Assembly: GCA_902826945.1 (NCBI GenBank)
Contig: CADEGS010000226.1
Location: 1 to 7,109, forward strand
Length of the DNA stretch: 7,109 nt
DNA from: an uncultured bacterium
Lineage (GTDB): Bacteria > Planctomycetota > UBA1135 > GCA-002686595
Direction of reading: 5' to 3'
The notes below the pieces were generated by a model that saw nothing but the letters and a program-made list of their open reading frames with translations, had not been told where the DNA came from and did not search any database. The position numbers and the translations under genes were made by a program. This document shows positions 1-5,187 of this stretch, piece after piece; positions within the stretch are counted from its first letter, which is position 1, and the number at the start of each line of letters is the position of its first letter.

Positions 1-767
1 AGCGCCTCGCGCGCCTCGAGCTGCGCCCACAGGAAGGCGGCCAGGATCTCCGAGGGCAGGTAGCTCGAGCCGACGTCGACCCAGGTGTACTTGTCCACCT
101 GGCCGCGGAAGAAGCGGCTGCGGTCGGTGCCCTTCTCGCGCAGGATCTCGGCGCGGCCGATCCAGTCCGGGCGGTTCAGCACCAGCGCCCCGCCCTCGCC
201 GCAGGTCAGGTTCTTCGTCTCGTGGAAGCTCTGCGTGGCGAGCGCGCCGAAGCTGCCCAGCGGGCGGCCGCGGTAGCGCCCGAAGAGGCCGTGCGCGTTG
301 TCCTCGACCAGCGCCGCGCCCGACTCGTCCGCCAGCGCGCACAGCGCGTCCATCTCGCAGCCGACGCCGGCGTAGTGCATCGCGACGATGGCGCGCGTGC
401 GCGGCGTGATGCGCTCCGCCACCAGGCGCTCGTCGAGGTTGAGCGTGTCCTCGCGGCAGTCCACGAACACCGGCCGCGCCCCGTGCAGCACGAAGGCGTT
501 GACGGTCGTCACGAACGAGAACGCGGGCACGATCACCTCGTCCCCGGGCCGCAGGTCGAGCAGCAGCGCGCACATCTCGAGCGCGTGCGTGCAGCTCGTC
601 GTCAGGAGCACCCGCGGCGCGCCGAGGAGCCCGGCCAGGAGCTCGCTGCAGCGGCGCGTGAAGGGGCCGTCGCCGGAGAGGTGCCCGGCGGTGACCGCCT
701 GCTCGATGTAGGCCAGCTCGCCCCCGGTCAGCTCGGCCTTGTTGAAGGGGATGCGGTAGCCGCTCAA
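1..767 (-). CDS. wecE: dTDP-4-amino-4,6-dideoxygalactose transaminase (WecE/RffA type), 3' part missing
   Basis: This is a PLP-dependent sugar aminotransferase of the DegT/DnrJ/EryC1 family. In the named WecE reaction it transfers an amino group from glutamate to dTDP-4-keto-6-deoxyglucose, giving dTDP-Fuc4N for cell-surface glycans. The 255 visible residues follow E. coli WecE from memory almost end to end: IPFNKAELTGGEL near the N-terminus, SGDGPFTRRC (31-40), the VEDNAHG aspartate motif (154-160, D156 near the pyridine nitrogen), SFHETKN with the Schiff-base lysine K185, REKGTDRSRFFRGQVDKYTW (210-229) and SSYLPSE. The family is about 375 residues long, so roughly the last third lies left of the window. 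I chose the TTG at 767-765 because it places IPFN a few residues in, as in the family. No ATG or GTG fits and there is no good Shine-Dalgarno. The tRNA-Pro gene lies 66 bp upstream on the same strand, so cotranscription is possible. The substrate could be a related keto-sugar. Confidence 0.92.
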   Translation of the reverse strand, partial: MSGYRIPFNKAELTGGELAYIEQAVTAGHLSGDGPFTRRCSELLAGLLGAPRVLLTTSCTHALEMCALLLDLRPGDEVIVPAFSFVTTVNAFVLHGARPVFVDCREDTLNLDERLVAERITPRTRAIVAMHYAGVGCEMDALCALADESGAALVEDNAHGLFGRYRGRPLGSFGALATQSFHETKNLTCGEGGALVLNRPDWIGRAEILREKGTDRSRFFRGQVDKYTWVDVGSSYLPSEILAAFLWAQLEAREA

Positions 768-833
768 GGGAGGAGCACCCCAGCCGGGCTCAGCCGACGG
801 GCCGCCGGCGCGTCGCCGCGAGCCGCACCGGAG

Positions 834-910
834 TGGTCGGGGTGAGAGGATTTGAACCTCCGACCTCTGCGTCCCGAACGCAGCGCTCTACCAAGCTGAG
901 CCACACCCCG
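834..910 (-). tRNA. tRNA-Pro (anticodon CGG), CCA encoded
   Basis: The minus strand folds into a complete cloverleaf. The acceptor stem is CGGGGTG/CACCCCG, the D arm is GCTC-AGCTTGGTA-GAGC, and the anticodon stem is CTGCG/CGCAG. The 7-base loop TTCGGGA (878-872) puts anticodon CGG at 876-874 with G37 after it, as expected of a proline tRNA. The variable loop is AGGTC and the T arm is GGAGG-TTCAAAT-CCTCT, closed by one G-U pair. Discriminator A (837) is followed by an encoded CCA (836-834). It reads CCG codons, which are common in the GC-rich genes here. A sigma70-like promoter lies about 40 bp upstream. Confidence 0.98.
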
Positions 911-948
911 TTCCCGTTCCGGCCGTCCGCGGCCATCGCGGGCGGGAG

Positions 949-977
949 AGCGTAGGAGGGTCCCGGGGAGGCGTCAA
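949..977 (-). promoter_or_regulatory. sigma70-type promoter for tRNA-Pro
   Basis: On the minus strand, TTGACG (977-972, five of six -35 consensus bases) is followed by exactly 17 bases and then TACGCT (954-949), which keeps the key T, A and final T of a -10 box. The predicted start near 942 gives a leader of about 30 nt before the tRNA 5' end at 910. Spacing and position fit tRNA transcription, possibly continuing into the aminotransferase gene. The match was made by eye. Confidence 0.6.
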
Positions 978-980
978 GCC

Positions 981-1003
981 CGCCCGCCCCGCGGGGCCGG
1001 GCG
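981..1003 (-). terminator. GC-rich hairpin after the HEAT-VWA gene, candidate terminator
   Basis: CGCCCG (981-986) pairs with CGGGCG (998-1003). Inside it CCC pairs with GGG around a CGCG loop, with one bulged C at 997, making a strong hairpin just after the HEAT-VWA stop codon. A perfect 14-bp palindrome, GGGCGCTAGCGCCC (1006-1019), overlaps that stop codon. Neither is followed by a T-tract, so intrinsic termination is uncertain. The hairpin ends just upstream of the tRNA promoter and would insulate it. Confidence 0.35.
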
Positions 1004-1010
1004 CAGGGCG

Positions 1011-2552
1011 CTAGCGCCCCAGGTCCACGAAGGTGCCCCCGTTCTGGCGCGCCAGGTCCTCCATGAAGGCCTTGTTGAACTCTCCGATGGCGATCGTGTG
1101 GATCGCGACGCGCCGCAGCCGGTTGGCGCGCGCCACGTCGCGCAGGATGTCGTCGGGCAGCACGTGCTCGCCGGCGGTGGGGTCGCCGTCGGAGAGGAAC
1201 AGGACCGTGTCCAGCGCCACCTCGTAGTGGCGGTCGAACGTCCCCCGTCCGCCGACCTCGAGCGCGCGCATCAGCGCCGCGTGCGTGTTCGTGAAGCCCC
1301 TCTCGAGCGCCAGCAGCCCGGACACGCGCGCCGGCGTCGCGCCCTCCTGCAGGTGGACGTAGGCGTCCTCGTCGTCGTGCGCGTCGAGGCGCTCGACCCA
1401 GCGCAGCGCCGAGCGCTTGTTCGACTTGCTGGCGATCGTCAGCTCGCGCCGCCACTCGTCGAGGTCGGTGGCGAAGGCCACGACGTTGAAGCGCACGTAC
1501 GGCTCGAGCGCGTCGATCGCGCGCGCCAGCTCCTGCTTGACCAGGTCCACGCGGCGCAGCGGCGCGCCGTCCGCCGGCGCGCCCTCCCCCACCACGAGCG
1601 AGGCCATCGAGCTCGACACGTCGATCACGAACAGGATCGAGCGGCTGGGCGTCTCCACGCCGTGGAAGCGCACCTGCCCCTCGTACTTCTGGCGCGTGAC
1701 GGCGCGCTGCGCGGCCAGGCGCGCGAGCTCGTCCGCAGTGGGCGGCGCGTACCCCTCGCCGACGGTCTCGAGGAAGCGCTCCCAGGGCTCCGGCGCGAGG
1801 CCGAAGGCGCGCCCCGTGAGGCCCTCGAGCGCCTGCGCCAGGTCCTGCCGCAGGCGGCCGTCCTCGGCGCGCAGACGGCCGACGAGCAGCGCCACGGCCG
1901 CGCGCTCGCGCACGTTGCCGACGGCCGCGATCGCGCTCGCCCGCACCTGCCACACGCCGTCGGCCAGCGCGGCGGGCGCGGCGCGCAGCAGGGCCGCCGG
2001 GTCGAGCGCCGCCAGCCCCTCGAGCGCCGCGCAGCGCACGGCCGGCTCGGGGTCGGCCGCCAGGCGCTCGAAGGCCGGGGCGCGGGCGCGGTCGCCGGCG
2101 GCCGCCAGCGCCTCGAGGGCGGCGCGACGCACGTCCCAGCGCGCGTCCGCGAGCAGCGGCTCGAGCGCCGCTCCCGTCCCGCCGTAGCGCCCGAGCGACA
2201 GCGCGCGCAGCAGACCGACGCGCTCCGCGGGCGCGCCGCGGCCGGCGAGCTCGAGCATGCGCTCGACCGGGGGACGCGTCAGGAAGGCGCCCAGGACGCG
2301 CACGGCGGCGTCGGCGACCTCCGGCTCGCCGTCCAGCAGCGGCACCAGCTCGTCCACGACGCGCGGCGACTCGTAGCCGCGCAGCACGAGCACGGCCTCG
2401 GCGCGCGCCGCGGGCTCGGGATCGCGCGCCAGGAGCCGCCGGAATTCCGCCACGGGATCGCCCTGCGACGCGGCGGCGAGGCAGAGCAGGGCGAGCGGGA
2501 GGAGCCGGCGCGGGAGGCCGGTCCGCCCGGGGCGGGCGGCAGCGGGACGCAT
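1011..2552 (-). CDS. Exported HEAT-repeat / von Willebrand factor A (VWA) protein
   Basis: This 513-residue protein starts with a Sec-type signal: basic residues to R16, then LLPLALLCLAAAS (17-29). There is no proper lipobox, so it is probably a soluble or wall-associated envelope protein. Residues about 34-245 form some six HEAT-like helical pairs, for example DARWDVRRAALEAL and DPEPAVRCAALEGL. A linker ending in WERFLETVGEGY leads to a C-terminal VWA domain at about 303-513. All metal-ion-dependent adhesion site motifs are present: DVSSS (311-315), TNT (421-423) and SDGD (454-457), so divalent-metal ligand binding should be intact. The protein stops right after the VWA fold. HEAT repeats usually scaffold protein contacts, and VWA domains bind ligands through the metal. 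The specific partner is unknown. The ATG at 2552 directly precedes the signal peptide but lacks a Shine-Dalgarno. The membrane-protein gene lies 51 bp upstream on the same strand, suggesting a two-gene unit. Confidence 0.92.
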   Translation of the reverse strand: MRPAAARPGRTGLPRRLLPLALLCLAAASQGDPVAEFRRLLARDPEPAARAEAVLVLRGYESPRVVDELVPLLDGEPEVADAAVRVLGAFLTRPPVERMLELAGRGAPAERVGLLRALSLGRYGGTGAALEPLLADARWDVRRAALEALAAAGDRARAPAFERLAADPEPAVRCAALEGLAALDPAALLRAAPAALADGVWQVRASAIAAVGNVRERAAVALLVGRLRAEDGRLRQDLAQALEGLTGRAFGLAPEPWERFLETVGEGYAPPTADELARLAAQRAVTRQKYEGQVRFHGVETPSRSILFVIDVSSSMASLVVGEGAPADGAPLRRVDLVKQELARAIDALEPYVRFNVVAFATDLDEWRRELTIASKSNKRSALRWVERLDAHDDEDAYVHLQEGATPARVSGLLALERGFTNTHAALMRALEVGGRGTFDRHYEVALDTVLFLSDGDPTAGEHVLPDDILRDVARANRLRRVAIHTIAIGEFNKAFMEDLARQNGGTFVDLGR

Positions 2553-2589
2553 GGCGAGCGAGCGGAGAGTCTACCCCGCTCCGCTCGCC
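2553..2589 (-). promoter_or_regulatory. 13-bp-stem inverted repeat in front of the HEAT-VWA start
   Basis: Almost the whole 51-bp gap between the membrane-protein stop and the HEAT-VWA ATG is an inverted repeat. GGCGAGCG (2553-2560) pairs with CGCTCGCC (2582-2589), and AGCGG (2561-2565) pairs with CCGCT (2576-2580), with one bulged C at 2581. The 10-nt loop holds, on the minus strand, TAGACT (2573-2568), which resembles a -10 box. It could be an RNA hairpin over the ribosome entry site, a terminator without a T-tract, or an operator around a promoter. Confidence 0.45.
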
Positions 2590-2603
2590 CCCACGAGCGG
2601 CCG

Positions 2604-3956
2604 TCAGCGCTGGACCAGGATGGCGCGCGACGGGCCGAGCGGCTCGATCTCCGGCGAGTCCAGCGTGACGCGCGCACCCGCGTCGGTGATCAGCGTGACG
2701 CGCGTGTCGTCCACCGAGAGCACGCGGCCGTAGAGCACGCCGCCGGGCACCAGGACGCGCACGCGCTTGCCGGTGCCGACGCTGGTCGAGTCGAAGGAGG
2801 CCGAGCGCGCCTGCTCGAGGTGCATCCGCTCGAAGCGGGTCACGTGGTCGCCGTCCAGACCCAGCCGGCCCATGTCGGCGTCGAGCCAGACGCGCTTCTG
2901 GCCGACGGCGTACAGCCGGCCCTCGAACACCTCGCCGCCGTCCATGTGCACGCGCACCGGTCCGACGCGCGGGGTCATGATGCGCGCGGGGTGCGCGATC
3001 GCCTCGAGCGGTACGACGTCCTCGCGCCAGACCATGTCGACGGCCTCGCCGGTCAGCCAGGCCTCGGGGGCGAACAGCGCGGCGTCGAACGTCGCACGCC
3101 CGCCCTCGATGGGCTGCGAGGCCTGGGGCAAGGCGCTGACGACGGTCGCGTCGGGGCTGCGCGGCTCCTGCGCGGCAAGGCTGCGCAGCAGGTCGCCAAA
3201 GGACGGGGAGCCGCCGTTCTGGCCGCCGGTCGCCGCCGTGGTCGCCCCCGTGGTCGCCGCCGTGGTCGCCGCTGCGTCGGGCGTGCTCCCGTCGGGAGCG
3301 GCGAGCAGGATCTCGGTGCCGACGTCGGTCTCGTCGCTCTCGACGAGGTCCGCGGCGTCGTCGTTCGCGGCGAGGGCGGCAGGCGCGTCGTCGTCGACGC
3401 TCGTCGTGCCGCTCGTCCCCGTCGCGCCGGGCTGGGCGCGCGCGGTGCGGTCCTTGCCGCCCGCGGCCGGCGCCGGCGCGGCGTCGCCCTTCTTCCCGAG
3501 GAAGCGCGGCCCGAGCACGACGCCGGCCACGATGAGCAGGCCGAGCGCGAACGCGAAGCCGACCTGGACCATCGGGAAGCGCCGTCGCGGCTTCTCGAAG
3601 AGCTCGTCGTCCAGCGCGTCGGGGACGGGAGCCGGGACCGCGCGGATCGGCGCGGGGGCCGGCATCGCCTCCGTCTCGCTCGGCTCCGTCTCCGGCGCGG
3701 CGTACGGCTCGACGGAAGCGAGCTCGAGGCCGCCGCCGACGCCGCTCGGCGCGGCGCTCGGCTCCCCCACCTCCAGGTCGAGCCCCAGGAAGTCACCCGC
3801 GTTCGCGGAGCCGTGGAAGGCGCCGCCGAGCACCTGGCCCGGGCTCGCCTGGCGCGCTCCGGAGGCGGGCCGGTTGCCTTGCGCCCCCCCGGCCTCCGCG
3901 TCGAGCGGATCGAACTGGGAGCGCGGGTCGCGGGAGTCGGAGTGGAAGTCGGGCAT
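2604..3956 (-). CDS. Single-pass membrane protein with disordered linker and duplicated beta-rich C-terminal module
   Basis: I do not recognise this 450-residue protein. Residues 1-118 are acidic and rich in Ala, Pro and Gly, probably disordered and cytoplasmic. EKPRRR (121-126) precedes one membrane helix at about 129-152 (MVQVGFAFALGLLIVAGVVL), so the rest should lie outside. Residues about 156-290 are a Thr/Ala/Asp-rich linker including a TTAA/TTGA repeat. The C-terminus holds two copies of a beta-rich module, about 334-378 and 399-440. They share VRV, GG, GR(L/V), RV-L, D-G and a final LD, and look like small SH3- or Sm-like barrels. The frame runs upstream without a stop, but the ATG at 3956 fits best: sequence before it is Arg/Pro-rich antisense-like coding and crosses into the divergent promoter region. 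No Shine-Dalgarno is visible. The next gene is the HEAT-VWA protein. An envelope scaffold or assembly partner is plausible but unproven. Confidence 0.8.
   Translation of the reverse strand: MPDFHSDSRDPRSQFDPLDAEAGGAQGNRPASGARQASPGQVLGGAFHGSANAGDFLGLDLEVGEPSAAPSGVGGGLELASVEPYAAPETEPSETEAMPAPAPIRAVPAPVPDALDDELFEKPRRRFPMVQVGFAFALGLLIVAGVVLGPRFLGKKGDAAPAPAAGGKDRTARAQPGATGTSGTTSVDDDAPAALAANDDAADLVESDETDVGTEILLAAPDGSTPDAAATTAATTGATTAATGGQNGGSPSFGDLLRSLAAQEPRSPDATVVSALPQASQPIEGGRATFDAALFAPEAWLTGEAVDMVWREDVVPLEAIAHPARIMTPRVGPVRVHMDGGEVFEGRLYAVGQKRVWLDADMGRLGLDGDHVTRFERMHLEQARSASFDSTSVGTGKRVRVLVPGGVLYGRVLSVDDTRVTLITDAGARVTLDSPEIEPLGPSRAILVQR
3229..3276 (-). repeat. 12-bp tandem repeat, about four copies, inside the membrane-protein linker
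   Basis: Four consecutive 12-base units read GTCGCCGCCGTG, GTCGCCCCCGTG, GTCGCCGCCGTG and GTCGCCGCTGCG on the plus strand. On the coding strand they give a four-residue Thr-Thr-(Ala/Gly)-Ala repeat in the extracytoplasmic linker. The unit length is a multiple of three, so copy-number change would keep the frame and only alter linker length. Confidence 0.8.
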
Positions 3957-4023
3957 GGCAGCCGAAGCGAGGAAGAGGGACCGGACGGGAGGAGGACGTC
4001 CAGGTATCGGCGCGCCGCCCGCG

Positions 4024-4047
4024 TTCCCTTCGGCCCGAACGAGGGAA
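4024..4047. promoter_or_regulatory. Dyad in the divergent intergenic region, candidate operator
   Basis: TTCCCT (4024-4029) and AGGGAA (4042-4047) form perfect 6-bp arms around 12 bases. A second, offset palindrome, TTCGGCCCGAA (4029-4039), is nested inside. It lies 68 bp before the membrane-protein ATG and 142 bp before the binding-protein start. It is unusually A/T-containing for this GC-rich stretch. No regulator family can be named from it. Confidence 0.35.
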
Positions 4048-4104
4048 AAGGGCGCGCGTTCCCCCGCCCGGCGCCGGCGGCCCGCGGGCGGCTCGGCGGC
4101 CCGG

Positions 4105-4140
4105 GCCCGCCCTGGCGGGCAGGCGGAAATCGCTTCCGCC
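4105..4140. promoter_or_regulatory. Two adjacent inverted repeats upstream of the binding-protein gene
   Basis: GCCCGCC-CT-GGCGGGC (4105-4120) is followed one base later by GGCGGAA-N5-TTCCGCC (4122-4140), each with perfect 7-bp arms. Their neighbouring half-sites also form a direct repeat, GGCGGGC then GGCGGAA. They end 35 bp before a -10-like TACACT, where an operator or activator site would sit. If transcription starts further upstream they would instead be RNA hairpins. Confidence 0.4.
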
Positions 4141-4175
4141 CGTGACCGGCGGCGGGACGCTCGCGCGAGAGCCAC

Positions 4176-4181
4176 TACACT
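4176..4181 (+). promoter_or_regulatory. -10-like box directly before the binding-protein start
   Basis: TACACT (4176-4181) is a good -10 match in a region otherwise almost all G and C. It ends 7 bases before the GTG at 4189, so transcription would begin at or next to the start codon and the mRNA would be leaderless or nearly so. No -35 box is seen at the right distance (4153-4158 reads CGGGAC), so an activator or an extended element may be needed. Confidence 0.35.
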
Positions 4182-4188
4182 CCGCTGC

Positions 4189-5163
4189 GTGCGCCGCTGG
4201 CTGACGCTCTTCTTCGCCCTCGCGGCGCTCGCCCCGCTGTGCTTCGTGCTCGTCGCCGGGCGCCCGGGCACGCGCCCGCGCGCGCCGCGCGAGGCGCGCG
4301 TCGTCGAGTCCGGAGCGGCGCCGCTCCTGCGCTCCGAGGACGGCGTCGAGATCCGCCTCGAGCGCGCGCCCGGGCGCCTGGTGCCCGCGACCGCGGCGGC
4401 GGTGGACCTCGTGACGCAGCTCGTGCCGCCCGCGCGCGTCGCCGCGCTGCCCGCCGCGGCCTTCTCGTTCTCGCGCCTGGCGCTCGAGCCCGGCGGCTGG
4501 GAGGGGCTCGCGCGCTTCGAGGGCTACGGCGGCGAGACGCTGCTCGCGCTGCGGCCCGACCTGGTCATCGCCGCCGCCTGGCAGAGCCCCGAGACGAACG
4601 CCGCGCTGCGGCGCGCGGGCGTGCCCGTGCTGGTGCTCGCGGGGCCGGAGCGCTGGCAGGACGTGCAGGACGACCTGCGCCTCGTGGCCGTGGCGCTGTG
4701 CGCCGAGGAAGAGGGCCGCGCGCTGGCGGCCGCGCTCGCCGCGCGCGTGGACGCGCTGCCGCGCCGCTTCGCCGGGCTGCGCGCGCTCAGCTACACGAAT
4801 CTCGGCACCGGCGGCTGGGCGGCGGGCCGTGGGACGACGGCCGACATCGTGTTCGAGCTGCTCGGCATGCGGAACGCCGCCGCGGACGCGGGGCTCGCCG
4901 GCCACCGCGAGCTCGACCTCGAGCGCCTGGTGGCGCTCGACCCGCAGGTGATCGTCGTCGGCGCGCCCGACGAGCGCGAGGGCATCGCCTCGACGCTCGC
5001 CTACCTGGACGCGCAGCCCGTGCTGGCCGGCGTGGCTGCGCTGCGCGACGACCTCGTCGTCAGCCTGCCGCAGGAGCTCTTCACGACCGCCTCGACCGAG
5101 CTCGTGCGCGCCGCCGAGCGGCTGGCGCAGGAGCTCGGCTCGCGCCCTGGCGCTCCGCGCTGA
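4189..5163 (+). CDS. ABC transporter periplasmic-binding protein (BtuF/FhuD/FepB-like, Peripla_BP_2 fold)
   Basis: This 324-residue protein has an N-terminal signal or anchor (RR, then WLTLFFALAALAPLCFVLVAG, 4-24) without a proper lipobox. It carries the hallmarks of class III solute-binding proteins. In the first lobe is GGETLLALRPDLVIA (114-128). In the second are the FELLGMRNAAADAGLAG stretch (222-238) and LERLVALDPQVIVVG (244-258), joined by the long helix typical of this fold. Such proteins deliver corrinoids, haem or ferric siderophores to an ABC importer. The ligand cannot be told from sequence. The GTG at 4189 is chosen because it directly precedes the basic and hydrophobic signal. 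The reading frame is open far upstream but there runs antisense to the membrane-protein gene. No permease, ATPase or TonB receptor is in the window, so it is isolated here, with opposite-strand genes on both sides. No cobalamin riboswitch is seen. Confidence 0.86.
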   Translation: MRRWLTLFFALAALAPLCFVLVAGRPGTRPRAPREARVVESGAAPLLRSEDGVEIRLERAPGRLVPATAAAVDLVTQLVPPARVAALPAAAFSFSRLALEPGGWEGLARFEGYGGETLLALRPDLVIAAAWQSPETNAALRRAGVPVLVLAGPERWQDVQDDLRLVAVALCAEEEGRALAAALAARVDALPRRFAGLRALSYTNLGTGGWAAGRGTTADIVFELLGMRNAAADAGLAGHRELDLERLVALDPQVIVVGAPDEREGIASTLAYLDAQPVLAGVAALRDDLVVSLPQELFTTASTELVRAAERLAQELGSRPGAPR

Positions 5164-5187
5164 GCGCGTCCGGAGCCCGGGCGACCC

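Noticed and set aside
222..845. Plus-strand open frame opposite wecE
   Set aside because: It is antisense to a strongly conserved aminotransferase and its own translation resembles no family.
790..1953. Minus-strand open frame of 387 codons overlapping the HEAT-VWA gene and the tRNA
   Set aside because: It runs through the tRNA and shifts frame against a gene with clear VWA motifs. Its product is Arg/Ala/Gly-rich without motifs.
1098..4145. Plus-strand open frame of over 1000 codons
   Set aside because: It lies antisense to the HEAT-VWA and membrane-protein genes. The translation is Arg/Ala/Val/Gly-rich low complexity with no recognisable domain. Long antisense frames are expected when stop codons are rare in very GC-rich DNA.
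4050..4188. Cobalamin riboswitch upstream of the BtuF-like gene
   Set aside because: The GCCACTACAC stretch recalls part of the B12 element, but the other conserved blocks and the required fold are not there.
3793..4905. Minus-strand open frame opposite the binding-protein gene
   Set aside because: It overlaps the binding-protein gene and the divergent promoter region. It is Arg-rich low complexity, and the sense strand has the family motifs.
5164..5187. Bidirectional terminator between the convergent genes
   Set aside because: Only an 8-bp palindrome, GCCCGGGC (5175-5182), is present, with no loop and no T-tract on either side.
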